From NCBI GenBank assembly GCA_003522085.1, contig DPGI01000005.1, forward strand, positions 178,086-242,085: a DNA stretch of 64,000 nt, in the 5' to 3' direction. The notes below the pieces were generated by a model that was not told where the DNA came from, did not search any database, and saw only the letters and a program-made list of their open reading frames with translations. Below, piece by piece: positions 33,777 to 44,011 of the stretch. Numbering within the stretch: position 1 is the first letter of the stretch; every line of letters begins with the position of its first letter. Source of the stretch: Clostridiales bacterium. Its GTDB lineage: Bacteria; Bacillota; Clostridia; Christensenellales; UBA1242. A program made the translations under genes and the position numbers.

Positions 33777-34528
33777 GCCCCCTCCTCATTTGAAATGATA
33801 TGTATTTTATTGAAAAGTCCGTTTTGTTCAACTTTGATGTTTTGAAGTTTTAAAAGTTCTAAAAGCGCAAGAAAAACGTTTATCATTTCACTTTTTGTCA
33901 TATCGTTGCTGAACAAATCTTCAAAGTCAAAGCGTTTGTGCTCGCGTGAATAGTTGCGAATTGAAACAACTTTTTCAGCCACTGTAAATCTGTCTTTTAA
34001 TACAGTTTTTGGTGCAGGTGCTTCTTTTGGTTTTAGGCTTGCACGCGCTATGATTCCAGCAAACGCATCCAGCAGTTTATCAAGAACCATGTCTTTGACA
34101 ACAATTTTAACCTTTTCGGTTTCTTCGCCTGGAGCACGATAGAATTTGTTGATGTCTTCACGCTCTTTAAGCCCTACTCCGATTTCTTTGAAAAGTTCGT
34201 ATTCTTTAAGTCTTCTTAAAAGCAACGCTTCGCTGTCTTCTTCTTCGTCCTCTTCTTCGGTTACAACAGGAAGCAGATATTTTGATTTGATTTCAATTAA
34301 AGTTGCGGCCACGGTTATAAACTCGCTTGCTCTTTCCATATCAAGCGAAGAGATGTCTTTCATGTAGTCAAGATATTGCTCGGTGATGTCAGCAAGTTTA
34401 ACTTCCATAATATCCATTTTTGAGGACTTTATAAGGTGCAACAAAAGATCGAGTGGCCCCTCGAAGTTTTCAAGTTTAAATCTTACTCGGTCGTCAAGAA
34501 AATTTAGTTGTTCTGATTCGTTTTCCAT
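33773..34528 (-). CDS. scpA: Segregation and condensation protein ScpA (kleisin)
   Basis: 251 residues. Bridges the SMC heads. VRFKLENFEGPLDLLLHLIKSSKMDIMEVKLADITEQYLDYM is the family N-terminus, and the C-terminal winged helix carries SEMINVFLALLELLKLQN. The ATG at 34528 shares its last base region with the stop codon of the upstream M50 gene (TAATG); a start 5 codons earlier is possible but would overlap more. Partner SMC is encoded at 10.5-14.1 kb. Confidence 0.95.
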   Translation of the reverse strand: MENESEQLNFLDDRVRFKLENFEGPLDLLLHLIKSSKMDIMEVKLADITEQYLDYMKDISSLDMERASEFITVAATLIEIKSKYLLPVVTEEEDEEEDSEALLLRRLKEYELFKEIGVGLKEREDINKFYRAPGEETEKVKIVVKDMVLDKLLDAFAGIIARASLKPKEAPAPKTVLKDRFTVAEKVVSIRNYSREHKRFDFEDLFSNDMTKSEMINVFLALLELLKLQNIKVEQNGLFNKIHIISNEEGA

Positions 34529-35187
34529 TAAAATAATCCCCAAAATTTTGTCATAAGAGTTTGAATCCCGCCAACTGCATAATAGTAGACAATGTCAAAA
34601 ATTGGCAAGATGATGATTATCAGCAAAATCAAGTTTCCATATCTATACATAAACTGAGCAAACTTGTTGTCAGGTCGCATAAACGACGTGAGATAATTAA
34701 ATCCGTCAAGCGGATAGATTGGAAGAATGTTGAATAATGCAAGCGATAGATTTAGGCTCATTGAAAGATACAGGAAGAAATACACAAAAACTTGCAGCAT
34801 TTTGTTTAGATTTAGAAGCGGCGTGATAAAGTGAAACATGCAACTAAAAATTATAAAAAGCACAAAGTTTGTTATGATTCCTGCAGATGAGACAAGCCTG
34901 ATTCCCCTTTTGTAGTTGCGAAATTGCAGCGGATTAACAGGAACAGGTTTTGCCCAGCCAAATCCCACAAGCAAAAACGACAATGCGCCAAACTTGTCGA
35001 TATGTTTAAAAGGATTTAGGCTTATTCTGCCCGCGGATTCAGCTGTTTTATCGCCGCACCATTTTGCAGTGATGGCGTGCGCGAACTCATGTGAAGAAAA
35101 AGCCAAGGCGATTGCTAAAAAATATGCAAGCATTAGCGCCAAAAACTCCCAGCCAGTTAAATCCAATGTGAACAGATAATAAATCAT
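34528..35187 (-). CDS. Site-2 protease family protein (M50, short form)
   Basis: 219 residues. Polytopic membrane metalloprotease with SSHEFAHAITAKWCGD (HExxH) and ILPIYPLDGFN (third ligand Asp). This short form without PDZ or CBS domain is commonly found before scpA in Firmicutes; the substrate is unknown. The frame extends to 35337, but a consensus promoter overlaps that part, so the ATG at 35187 is preferred, giving a leader of only about 4 nt. Confidence 0.88.
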   Translation of the reverse strand: MIYYLFTLDLTGWEFLALMLAYFLAIALAFSSHEFAHAITAKWCGDKTAESAGRISLNPFKHIDKFGALSFLLVGFGWAKPVPVNPLQFRNYKRGIRLVSSAGIITNFVLFIIFSCMFHFITPLLNLNKMLQVFVYFFLYLSMSLNLSLALFNILPIYPLDGFNYLTSFMRPDNKFAQFMYRYGNLILLIIIILPIFDIVYYYAVGGIQTLMTKFWGLF

Positions 35188-35197
35188 ACGCAGTGCC

Positions 35198-35226
35198 ATT
35201 ATAACAAAAATAAGAAAATTTGACAA
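35198..35226 (-). promoter_or_regulatory. Promoter of the M50-scpA-scpB operon
   Basis: TTGTCA (35221-35226), 17-bp spacer, TATAAT (35198-35203). The -10 box overlaps an upstream in-frame ATG and is 10 nt from the chosen start codon. Confidence 0.65.
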
Positions 35227-35251
35227 GAAAAACAAAACATAAAATAAATTT

Positions 35252-35308
35252 AAAAAAATGAAAAATGTCGAATAGCTCTTTTTTGTTTGTTTTTGGACTA
35301 TTCGACAT
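35252..35308 (-). terminator. dacF terminator with long loop
   Basis: Perfect 11-bp stem ATGTCGAATAG/CTATTCGACAT with a 22-nt loop and a T-rich tail on the minus strand, 48 bp past the dacF stop. Confidence 0.75.
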
Positions 35309-35355
35309 ATTTTTATGCAAGTTTTAATTGAATTCAATTTTGCTTGTTTTTGTTT

Positions 35356-36507
35356 TTACCATTTTTCACCGATCAATCTTACGCATTCAAAATATCCAAC
35401 CTTTTTGACCGCGACTTTTGAGATTAAACTGACCGATTTTACAAGCACACCGTCCTTGTAGATTTCAGCAGTGCCGATGATTTGCCCTTCTTTTATTGGC
35501 GCTTTTACTGACGAAGGAAGTTTAAGTTCGACTTCATAACCATTTTCGCTTCCCTTTTTAATGAGTGCTGAATAGTTTTCTTGCGCATAAACTTCAATGT
35601 TGCCAGTTTGCCCTTTTGTCACAGCCAAAGTTGAAACTGGCGAAGACGAATCAATCAGATTTACGTTTTCAAAGTTTGCAAAACCATAATTGAACAGTTG
35701 TGAGCATTCGTTAAAACGTGATTTAGAGTCTTTTGCGCCTACGATAACGCTTATAAGGCGCATATCTCCGCGCTTTGCTGTTGCTGAAAGACAGCAACCT
35801 GCTTCGTTAGTAGAACCTGTTTTTCCGCCGTCACAACCGTTGTAATATCTTACAAGTCTGTTTGTGTTGACAAGACCTGTTTTTCTGCCTGATGGGTGTT
35901 TTAATTCGTCCATCCAAATGCTTGAAAACTTGTGATAAACATCATGTGATGTCACTTGGCTAAGCACAAGTGCGCAGTCATAGGCCGATGAAAATCCTTC
36001 TGGAGCAGGCAAGCCTGTGCAGTTTACATAATTTGTGTCATACATGCCAAGTTCTTTAGCACGCTTGTTCATTCTTTTAACAAAAACTTCTTCACTGCCC
36101 GATATATGCTCGGCTAGTGCTACGCTTGCGTCATTTGCCGAAGAGATAATCACGCTTTTCAAAAGATCTTCGACACTGTATTCAACGTAGGGATCAATGA
36201 AAACTTGCGAACCACCCATACCCGAGGCATTTTCACTTGTTGTAACCATATCGGTCAGCGCAAGGTCACCAGAGTCAATGTCTTCAATTGTAAGCAAGAT
36301 TGTCATCATTTTTACCATGCTGGCAACCGGCATTTTTTCGTGTGAATCTTTTTCAAAAAGCACTTCATGCGTTGCATAATCCATCACAATCGCGCTTTTG
36401 CTGGATATGTCGGTCACGTCAGCATAACATACAGAATTTGACATAATACCACAACATGTTGATAGTATAATGGCAGACATAATACTAAAAGCAAAAAATT
36501 TTTTCAT
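35356..36507 (-). CDS. dacF: D-alanyl-D-alanine carboxypeptidase, DacF type
   Basis: 383 residues. Trims the terminal D-Ala of peptidoglycan stem peptides, in spore formers often in the cortex. Signal peptide at residues 1-29, then the serine active site SMVK (63-66), SAN (123-125) and KTG (229-231). The C-terminal beta domain and a short end segment follow. Ribosome binding site AAGGAG. It neighbours the spoIIM-like gene, consistent with sporulation. Confidence 0.9.
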   Translation of the reverse strand: MKKFFAFSIMSAIILSTCCGIMSNSVCYADVTDISSKSAIVMDYATHEVLFEKDSHEKMPVASMVKMMTILLTIEDIDSGDLALTDMVTTSENASGMGGSQVFIDPYVEYSVEDLLKSVIISSANDASVALAEHISGSEEVFVKRMNKRAKELGMYDTNYVNCTGLPAPEGFSSAYDCALVLSQVTSHDVYHKFSSIWMDELKHPSGRKTGLVNTNRLVRYYNGCDGGKTGSTNEAGCCLSATAKRGDMRLISVIVGAKDSKSRFNECSQLFNYGFANFENVNLIDSSSPVSTLAVTKGQTGNIEVYAQENYSALIKKGSENGYEVELKLPSSVKAPIKEGQIIGTAEIYKDGVLVKSVSLISKVAVKKVGYFECVRLIGEKW

Positions 36508-36682
36508 TTTTTTAAACTCCTTGCTGATAGTGTTTTCAGAAAATTAAATTTTATTCTTCCCGCTTTAAACGCTAGGATAATGACTAGAACCACTTAAAAA
36601 TCGTGAAATAAGATTGTGTAAAAATGATAAAAGATAGAATTTAAGATTGAGTGAAAAGTATAAAGGTTAATCCTTATGAATT

Positions 36683-37285
36683 TTAAATTACCAAAATAAT
36701 TTTCGGAGCAAAGACACACATAAGGATTGTTTCTATCAAATTCAAAATAAGAAGTAACACAAAAAAGATTGCAAATATTTTCGCCCTGCCACCTTTCTCC
36801 CCGAATCGCTTGCAGTTTGAGTGCGCTTTTGATATAAACGCAACATAAAGCGAAAGCAGAAAAAGCATGCTGATTTGACAAGGAAACACTATGAGTATTC
36901 CGTCAAGCAAACCCGACAGCCCAAAGCCTGCGCAAAGTGCGGAAAGATTGAAGCCGAGCAAATATCCGCGAAAACCTATAATCAAAACTGCTATCGGCAA
37001 TGTAAAAATGACGATTGTAAGCCCGTAACCTAGCCCCATTACCACCAAAATTGAAAATGTTCGTGATAAGAGGGCCGTTATACCCGTCTTAACGCCCGTA
37101 TAATCGAGCAAATACTCATCGCCCGGAAAACAACTAGGCGACGATATAAAAACGACTATTCCGGCGATAAAACACAGCAAAACGATTATGAGCGTGATAA
37201 TTGTTCTGCCTTTTGTTTGCTGAAACTGCGAAGACACGTTCATTTTCAGTCGCGAAAGCATAGATTTTGTTTTATATGACTGCAT
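36683..37285 (-). CDS. SpoIIM-like membrane protein
   Basis: 200 residues with about five membrane helices. The region GFRGYLLGFNLSALCAGFGLSGLLDGILIVFPCQIS resembles the SpoIIM family pattern (kGfxiGF...G...l.vlP), whose Bacillus member is part of the engulfment DMP complex. No SpoIID or SpoIIP is present in this window. The ATG lacks a ribosome binding site; a TAAACT box lies 5 nt upstream, so a leaderless mRNA is possible. The family call is moderate. Confidence 0.55.
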   Translation of the reverse strand: MQSYKTKSMLSRLKMNVSSQFQQTKGRTIITLIIVLLCFIAGIVVFISSPSCFPGDEYLLDYTGVKTGITALLSRTFSILVVMGLGYGLTIVIFTLPIAVLIIGFRGYLLGFNLSALCAGFGLSGLLDGILIVFPCQISMLFLLSLYVAFISKAHSNCKRFGEKGGRAKIFAIFFVLLLILNLIETILMCVFAPKIILVI

Positions 37286-37308
37286 ATCATAGTTTATTAA
37301 AGATTCGA

Positions 37309-37338
37309 CAAAAAAAGAACAAGCGAAAATGCTTGTTC
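37309..37338 (-). terminator. Terminator of the miaB-ynbB operon
   Basis: GAACAAGC/GCTTGTTC perfect 8-bp stem and T7 on the minus strand, about 100 bp after the end of the methionine gamma-lyase-like gene. Confidence 0.85.
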
Positions 37339-37436
37339 GTGTGCGATTTCTGTTTGAAAACGCTGTTTTGTAGTTTATAAAATGCTGATTTAGAAAAGAT
37401 AGTTTAATTCATATGCTTTATTTTTTTCAAAGTCGT

Positions 37437-38639
37437 TTAGAAAAGGCGTTGAAGTTCTTCAGCTACGGCTTTTGCATGTTCGTAGGTTAACGCGCCTTGG
37501 AAATATGCTACATATGGTGGGCGGATTGGGCTGTCGCAACTCATTTCGATGCTTGCTCCCCCTACAAATGTGCCGGCTGCCATGATTACTTGGTCTTCAT
37601 AACCTGGCATATCCCATGGAACAGGTGTTACAAACGAGTCAACAGGCGAATATTTTTGCACTGTTTGAACAAATTTGATTAAACCTTCTTCGTTTCCGAT
37701 AAAAATGCTTCTGATTATGTCACTTGACTTTTCTGCGGTTGACGGAACAGCCTTGTAGCCTTTTTCTTCCATCACTTTACCAATTAAAAGCGAGCCTTTT
37801 ATTGCCTGTGCGACAACGTGTGGTGCCATAAACAGACCTTGATAGAAGAGTCTGTAACCCATTTCAAATGAGCCCACTTCCATTCCGAGTGATGGGCACG
37901 TAAAACGTTTTTCGATTAGGCTGATTGCCTTTTCGCTGCCCACGATGTAGCCGCCTGTTGGAGCAAGTCCGCCACCGGCATTTTTTATAAGCGAACCCAT
38001 AATGACGTCGGCGCCGACTTGGGTCGGTTCTTTTTCTTCAACAAACTCGCCATAACAGTTGTCGACAACGACAAAACTGTTTGGACTGAGTTTTTTAACA
38101 AACTGAGCCGCATGTCCAATTTCGTCGACGGTGAGCGCTTTACGGGTTGAATAGCCACGAGAACGTTGGATAAAAACTACTTTTGGTTTAAACTTTTTAA
38201 CTGCTTTTTCGATTTTTGCAAAGTCAAATTCGTCGCCTTTAAGATCAATTTTTTCATATCTAACGCCAAAATCTTCAAGGCTGCCATTATCTTTGCCAAG
38301 AAGAGTTTCTTCAAGCGTGTCATAAAGGTCACCACTGATTGACAAGAGCACGTCTTTGGGACGAAGTAGCCCATAAAGTGCAGTTGATATTGTGTGTGTG
38401 CCGCAAGTGAGAAGCGGGCTTACAAGCCCTTTTTCGGCGCCAAAAACCTTGGCAAAGAGCGCGCAAAGTGTGTCTCTTCCCTTATCATCATAGCCATAGC
38501 CAGTCGTGCCGGCAAACATATTTGTGCTTATACGGCATGAGCGGAAGGCGTCGATTACTTTTTTCTGATTGTAAAAACTTATTTCGTCAACTTGTTTAAA
38601 TTGCTCAGCAAGTGACTTTTCAATTTCGGTTATTGTCAT
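37437..38639 (-). CDS. Methionine gamma-lyase family PLP protein (YnbB, aluminium resistance type)
   Basis: 400 residues. Fold-type I PLP enzyme; GSLIKNAGGGLAPTGGYIVG contains the probable Schiff-base lysine, and VVVDNCYGEFVE the PLP-ring aspartate. N-terminal FAGTTGYGYDDKGRDTL is characteristic of the YnbB group. Firmicutes often place this gene next to miaA and hfq; hfq is not present here. Starts behind GAGGGA and overlaps the miaA end by 20 bp. The physiological substrate is not known. Confidence 0.88.
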   Translation of the reverse strand: MTITEIEKSLAEQFKQVDEISFYNQKKVIDAFRSCRISTNMFAGTTGYGYDDKGRDTLCALFAKVFGAEKGLVSPLLTCGTHTISTALYGLLRPKDVLLSISGDLYDTLEETLLGKDNGSLEDFGVRYEKIDLKGDEFDFAKIEKAVKKFKPKVVFIQRSRGYSTRKALTVDEIGHAAQFVKKLSPNSFVVVDNCYGEFVEEKEPTQVGADVIMGSLIKNAGGGLAPTGGYIVGSEKAISLIEKRFTCPSLGMEVGSFEMGYRLFYQGLFMAPHVVAQAIKGSLLIGKVMEEKGYKAVPSTAEKSSDIIRSIFIGNEEGLIKFVQTVQKYSPVDSFVTPVPWDMPGYEDQVIMAAGTFVGGASIEMSCDSPIRPPYVAYFQGALTYEHAKAVAEELQRLF

Positions 38640-39516
38640 AAAAATCCCTCACATACTGCATAATAGCAGTTTCGTCGTTTTTATCAAACATTCTTATTTT
38701 CATTCCACGCAAGAATGTCATCTGTCTTTTCGCGTAGTTGCGTGAATGTTGTTTTATAAGTTCGATTGCTTTTTCAAGCGTTGTTTGACCACTTAAATAG
38801 TCAAGCATCTCTTTGTAACCAATCGCTTTCATCGACTGATTTTCTTTTGTTAAGCCGCGATTTTGCAGTGATTTCACTTCGTTTTCAAGGCCCTCTGATA
38901 TCATTATGTCGACACGCTTGTTGATGCGGTCATACAAGGGCTGGCGATCTAATGTTATTGCCATTGTCAAAAATTCAATGCCACAGCAACCATGAGATTG
39001 TGGTTGGATGCCGAACGATGCAATTTCAATGGCGCGGATGAGTTTTTTCTTGTCATTTGGCGAAATTTCTTGCGCGCGAAGTGGGTTAAGTTGCGATAGT
39101 TTTTCGTGCAACTGCTCGCCCGAAAGCGTCCAAAGTTCGTCGCGGAAGGCTTGATTTTTGCCACTACCGCCAAAATCATAACCTTCAATGAGCGCTTTGA
39201 CATAGAGCCCCGTTCCGCCAACAATGATTGGCAGGTGGCCGCGTGCGGTTATTTCGCGAATTAGTTTTTTTGTTAACTCCACATATTCATAAACTGAAAA
39301 TTCGGCATCTGCTGGCAAAATGTCGATGCAATGATGGAGAATCCCCTGCATTTCGTTTGGCATAACTTTGGCTGAACCAATGTCGAGCCCTTTATAAATT
39401 TGAACGCTGTCAGCAGAGATTATTTCACCGTCAAAAGTTTTGGCGATCTTGATTGCAAGGTCGCTTTTCCCTACTCCCGTTGGCCCTAAAATTATCACTG
39501 CTTTTGGTTTTGTCAT
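38620..39516 (-). CDS. miaA: tRNA dimethylallyltransferase MiaA
   Basis: 298 residues. Adds the isopentenyl group to A37. P-loop GPTGVGKSDLAI, SADSVQIYKGLDIGSAK, IVGGTGLYVKAL and the zinc-free C-terminus with RQMTFLR are standard. MiaB, which acts on its product, is encoded in the same operon. Overlaps mutL by 4 bp. Confidence 0.97.
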   Translation of the reverse strand: MTKPKAVIILGPTGVGKSDLAIKIAKTFDGEIISADSVQIYKGLDIGSAKVMPNEMQGILHHCIDILPADAEFSVYEYVELTKKLIREITARGHLPIIVGGTGLYVKALIEGYDFGGSGKNQAFRDELWTLSGEQLHEKLSQLNPLRAQEISPNDKKKLIRAIEIASFGIQPQSHGCCGIEFLTMAITLDRQPLYDRINKRVDIMISEGLENEVKSLQNRGLTKENQSMKAIGYKEMLDYLSGQTTLEKAIELIKQHSRNYAKRQMTFLRGMKIRMFDKNDETAIMQYVRDFYDNNRN

Positions 39517-41438
39517 AACACTCTTTTAAACATTTTTTCAAAGTCGCGCTTTTCAAGTTCAAGCACGATTGGTCTGCCGTGTGGGCAAAGCAAAACTCCT
39601 TTGCGCATTGCGTCTATCAAGTATGCAATTTCATCGTTTGAAATGTGGTCGCCCGCCTTTATGGCATGTTTGCACGCATATTGGCTGAGACGCTCTTTCA
39701 TAATTTGACTTGTTGATTTGTCAAATATACTTTCGTCTGCAAGCACGCTTTCAAAGAATTTTGAAAGGTCAATGCCACTTAAAATAAGTGGGACAGCGCT
39801 GATTTCAAAGCCGAGTTTGCTTTCTTTTAAGTTGAATCCAAGTTTTTCAAGAACTGGAACTGTTTCGATAAGTTTGATTCTTTCCTTTTCGGTTGTTTTA
39901 AGTTCAAATGGGAAAAGAAGCGGTTGTTTAAGCACTTCGCTGTTTTCGACTTGCTTGCAAAGCTTGTCATAAAGCGTGCGTTCGTGCGCTGCGTGTTGAT
40001 CGATGAAATAGGCTTTGTCGGCATATTCTACAACGATATAAGTTGCAAAAAGCGTGCCTAAAATTTTCATTTCATCTTTGACTGACGCTGTCAAGAATTT
40101 GTTTTCAAGCATCTTGCCTGCTTCGATTTCGCTGGCGTGCACACTTTCGGTTTGATCGAAGAAAATTCTGCCGCCGATTTTGTTGACTGGAACAGTTTTT
40201 TCGATTGTTATATTCATAAAATCTGGAAGCGGCTGTTTAACCGTTTTTGTTTCGATTTCAACTTCGCGTTTTGGATAGGCGATTTTTTCGTCTGGGCCGT
40301 TGTCGCGATAACTCATGCCCTCTTTGCTTGGAAGTGGCTCGATGTCAGCAACTGGAACGTGCGCAAAACTTTGGGTGTTTTCTGGGGCGCGTGTGTCGCT
40401 TTCGAGCGTTTCGTTTTCGATGCTGTTGACGCGAACTTCAAAGTTGGCTATGTGATTTGCCATGATAAGTCCGTTTTCAATTTGTCTGCGAACAAAACCA
40501 AACACTCTGTTTGGATTTTCAAACTTAACTTCACGTTTTGTTGGGTGAATGTTTACGTCGACAGTGTCTGATGGCATAGTGAGCGATAAAATGTAGATTG
40601 GGAATCTGCCTTTCATCAAAAATGGCTCGAATGCGCCTTGGACAGCCGACGAAACGAGATAGTTTTCAACATATCTGCCGTTGACAAATAGTGTTTGATT
40701 TGTGCGATTTACTTTTGAATATTTAGGCGAAATGATAAAGCCTGAAAGGCGCATTCCATCTTCTTCTGCGTCGATTTTGATGAGATTGTCATATACTTCT
40801 TTGCCATAAATTGTGTAGATTATGTCTGAAAGTTCTGACGAAATTGTGTTGTAAATTTGCTTGCCGTCAACAACATATAAAAATGAAATTTCAGGGTGAG
40901 CAAGCATGAATTTTTCGACGAGATGTGTGATTTCGCTTTCTTCAATTTTGCTGCGTCTTAAAAATTTGGCACGCACTGGAGCATTGTAAAACAGGTCACT
41001 CGCTTCGATTGTTGTGCCTTTGTTGCGGGCAACTTCATTAACTTCGCTGAAAAGTCCGCCGTCGATGCGAATGCTGTGGCCGACTTCGTCGTTTTCGGTT
41101 TTTGATGAAGCATAAATGTGGCACACTGACGCGATTGACGCCAAAGCTTCGCCACGGAAGCCAAGTGTGTGAATTGTGTCTAAATCTTCTACTTTTGAAA
41201 TTTTGCTGGTCGCGTGTGGCATAAAGGCGTTGTTTAAATCGTCTTTTTCGATGCCTTGGCCGTTGTCGGAAATTACTATTTTCTTTTTGCCACCATCTTC
41301 AATTTCAATGCTGATAACAGTCGCTTTGGCGTCGATGCTGTTTTCAACCAATTCTTTTACGATTGATGCTGGCTTTTCTACAACCTCACCTGCTGCGATG
41401 CGATTGAAGACCATGCTGTCAAGAAGTTTTATTTTCAT
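39513..41438 (-). CDS. mutL: DNA mismatch repair protein MutL
   Basis: 641 residues. GHKL ATPase domain with ELVENSIDA, DNGQGI and LGFRGEAL, then the C-terminal endonuclease domain with FIDQHAAHERTLYDKL (DQHAxxE endonuclease motif, last Glu replaced by Asp) and CKHAIKAG plus CPHGRP near the end. These indicate a nicking MutL as in other bacteria without MutH. Overlaps mutS by 4 bp. Confidence 0.97.
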   Translation of the reverse strand: MKIKLLDSMVFNRIAAGEVVEKPASIVKELVENSIDAKATVISIEIEDGGKKKIVISDNGQGIEKDDLNNAFMPHATSKISKVEDLDTIHTLGFRGEALASIASVCHIYASSKTENDEVGHSIRIDGGLFSEVNEVARNKGTTIEASDLFYNAPVRAKFLRRSKIEESEITHLVEKFMLAHPEISFLYVVDGKQIYNTISSELSDIIYTIYGKEVYDNLIKIDAEEDGMRLSGFIISPKYSKVNRTNQTLFVNGRYVENYLVSSAVQGAFEPFLMKGRFPIYILSLTMPSDTVDVNIHPTKREVKFENPNRVFGFVRRQIENGLIMANHIANFEVRVNSIENETLESDTRAPENTQSFAHVPVADIEPLPSKEGMSYRDNGPDEKIAYPKREVEIETKTVKQPLPDFMNITIEKTVPVNKIGGRIFFDQTESVHASEIEAGKMLENKFLTASVKDEMKILGTLFATYIVVEYADKAYFIDQHAAHERTLYDKLCKQVENSEVLKQPLLFPFELKTTEKERIKLIETVPVLEKLGFNLKESKLGFEISAVPLILSGIDLSKFFESVLADESIFDKSTSQIMKERLSQYACKHAIKAGDHISNDEIAYLIDAMRKGVLLCPHGRPIVLELEKRDFEKMFKRVL

Positions 41439-44011
41439 TTTTCCTCCTTCGCTTTGTTTGTTAAATCAACCAAGATTTCAAACGCTGCCATTGGCGAAAG
41501 TCTGTTTGGATCGATGTCTTTTATGATGCGATAGATTTCGCTCATGGTTTTGTTTTCTTGCTTTTCGACCGGAAGCGATTTTAAAGAGTTTATGTCTAAT
41601 TTTTGATTGAGACTTTCAAGATTTTTTGATATTTGCTTTGCACGAGTGAGCACATCGATTGGAAGCCCTGCCATTCTGGCAACTTCGATACCAAAACTCT
41701 TGTTTGCGCCACCGCGGACGATTTTGCGCAAGAACACAACGTCGTCGTCAAGTTCTTTAACCAAAATTTTGTAATTTTTAACGCCGCTGAGCGAACCTTC
41801 AAGGTCTGTTAACTCGTGATAGTGCGTTGCAAAAAGCGTTTTTGCTGGAAGGTGTTTTGCCATGTGTTCGACAACTGCCCACGCTATACTGAGCCCGTCA
41901 AATGTTGATGTGCCGCGACCAATTTCGTCTAAAATAACCAAACTTTTTGGCGTGGCATTGGCAAGAATTGATGCGACTTCGCTCATTTCAACCATGAATG
42001 TGCTTTGCCCAAATGCCAAGTCATCGCTTGCTCCGACACGGGTGAATATGCGGTCAGTTATCGCGATTTTTGCTTCTTTTGCTGGGACAAAACTTCCGAT
42101 ATGCGCCATAAAAGTTATGAGCGCAACTTGTCTCATATATGTGCTTTTGCCTGCCATATTTGGACCGGTTATTATCATGATTTGATCGTCTGGAGACGAA
42201 AGGAATGTGTCGTTTGAAATGAATGTTCCGCCAGTTAAAAATGCTTCGACAACAGGGTGCCTTCCGCCTACTATCGAAATTTCTTGCACGCTTTCATCGA
42301 TTTGTGGACGCGTGTAATTGTTTGAAACTGCCGTTTGTGCGAGCGAGAAAATCGCGTCGACATCGCTGATTGCATCGGCCGTTGTCAAAAGTTCGTCAAC
42401 CATTGTTTGAAGGTGCGATTTTAATTGATCATAGATGATTGATTCAAGTTTGATTGCGTTTTCGTCGGCATTTACAATTTTGTCTTCGATGAGTTTTAAG
42501 TCTTGTGTTATGTATCTTTCATTGTTTGCAACCGTTTGTTTGCGCTTATAATAAAGTGGAACGCGGTCGGTTTCTTTTTTGTTGACCTCAATGAAATATC
42601 CATACACACGGTTTGAAATGATTTTAAGGCTTTTTATGCCCGTTTTCGTGCGCTCTTCTTCTTCAAGTGAATCGAGCCATTTTTTGCCTTCGATTTTTAC
42701 ATTGCGCAAACTGTCAAGTTCACTGTTGAAGCCGGCACGGATGTAGCCGCCGTCGCGCAGAAGCATTGGGGCGTCTTCATCAATCGCCTTTTCAAGCAAG
42801 TCGTGTAAGTCTTTAAGTCCGCTGATTTTTGCGTTTAATGGCGAAAGAGTTGTGGCTTTTGAAATCACCTCTTTAAGACCTGGAATTGGCGCAAGTGAGT
42901 TTTTAAGCGACAACAAGTCTTTTGGCGTCACGTTGCCATATGCGATTTTACCGGCAAGACGTTCGATGTCGCCAATTGCTGACAAGGCGATTCCAATTTG
43001 GTCTCTTATCACCGATTTTTTGTAAAGTTCTTCCACCCTATCAAGACGTTCGTTGATTTTTTCTCCTGATTGGAGCGGATGATCGAAAATATATCTGAAT
43101 TTACGTGCGCCCATGCTGGTTTTGGTTTTGTCCATAAGCCAAATGAGTGAGCCATAACGTTTGCGCTCGCGAATAGTCTCGACAAGTTCGAGATTGCGGC
43201 GAGCCGTTGAGTCGATTTGCATATAATCGTTGTTTCTGACAAGTTTTAAGTGTTTAATCGACTGGATTTGACGCTTTTGAGTTTCGGAAAGATATTCAAT
43301 AAGCGCGCCCGATGAAATTTGAGCTGATTTTTTGTCTTCAATTTCATAAACACGTTTATAATTTTCCCCAAACTGCTTTGAAAGGTTTTGGTCGCATCTT
43401 TCTCCCCTAAACGCCCAGTCATAATACTTTTGCATTTTTGGAAGCGAACCAAGTTTCATTACTGGCAGGCTTTCATAAAGTTCGCAAGCAGCATCATTGC
43501 CAATTACTTCGCTTGGAGCAACGCGTGAGAGCGTGTCGGTGAAGGCTTGGACAAAGTCGCTGTCGATTTGTTCGGTTTCAAAAAGCCCAGTTGTAATGTC
43601 GGAATAACTAAGGCCGAGTTTTGATCCGTCAAAATAGGCGCAGAGAATAAAGTTGTTTCTGTTGTTGTCAAGCATAATGTCTTCGGTGACTGTGCCCGGT
43701 GTGACAACTCGAATTACGTCACGTTCGACCATTTGTCCACGTTTTGGCTCGGAAAGTTGTTCGCAAATTGCAACTTTAAAGTTCATCGAAATGAGTTTTT
43801 GAATGTAGGTTTCACTGGCATGATAAGGCACACCGCACATTGGAGCGCCTGCACGTTGAGTAAGCGTAAGGTCAAGCGCTTTTGATGCGGTTAAAGCGTC
43901 TTCATAAAACATTTCATAAAAATCGCCAAGCCTAAAGAAAAGCAAAGTGTCGGGATACTTTTCTTTTATGAGCAGATATTGCTGGAACATTGGCGTTGGT
44001 TTATCGTTCAT
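41435..44011 (-). CDS. mutS: DNA mismatch repair protein MutS
   Basis: 858 residues. Mismatch-binding FYEMF near residue 31, Walker A GPNMAGKSTYMRQ, LVILDEIGRGTSTFDG and the C-terminal helix-turn-helix FGIEVARMAGLP. Full length. Overlaps miaB and mutL by 4 bp each, so the operon miaB-mutS-mutL-miaA-ynbB is tightly coupled. Confidence 0.98.
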   Translation of the reverse strand: MNDKPTPMFQQYLLIKEKYPDTLLFFRLGDFYEMFYEDALTASKALDLTLTQRAGAPMCGVPYHASETYIQKLISMNFKVAICEQLSEPKRGQMVERDVIRVVTPGTVTEDIMLDNNRNNFILCAYFDGSKLGLSYSDITTGLFETEQIDSDFVQAFTDTLSRVAPSEVIGNDAACELYESLPVMKLGSLPKMQKYYDWAFRGERCDQNLSKQFGENYKRVYEIEDKKSAQISSGALIEYLSETQKRQIQSIKHLKLVRNNDYMQIDSTARRNLELVETIRERKRYGSLIWLMDKTKTSMGARKFRYIFDHPLQSGEKINERLDRVEELYKKSVIRDQIGIALSAIGDIERLAGKIAYGNVTPKDLLSLKNSLAPIPGLKEVISKATTLSPLNAKISGLKDLHDLLEKAIDEDAPMLLRDGGYIRAGFNSELDSLRNVKIEGKKWLDSLEEEERTKTGIKSLKIISNRVYGYFIEVNKKETDRVPLYYKRKQTVANNERYITQDLKLIEDKIVNADENAIKLESIIYDQLKSHLQTMVDELLTTADAISDVDAIFSLAQTAVSNNYTRPQIDESVQEISIVGGRHPVVEAFLTGGTFISNDTFLSSPDDQIMIITGPNMAGKSTYMRQVALITFMAHIGSFVPAKEAKIAITDRIFTRVGASDDLAFGQSTFMVEMSEVASILANATPKSLVILDEIGRGTSTFDGLSIAWAVVEHMAKHLPAKTLFATHYHELTDLEGSLSGVKNYKILVKELDDDVVFLRKIVRGGANKSFGIEVARMAGLPIDVLTRAKQISKNLESLNQKLDINSLKSLPVEKQENKTMSEIYRIIKDIDPNRLSPMAAFEILVDLTNKAKEEK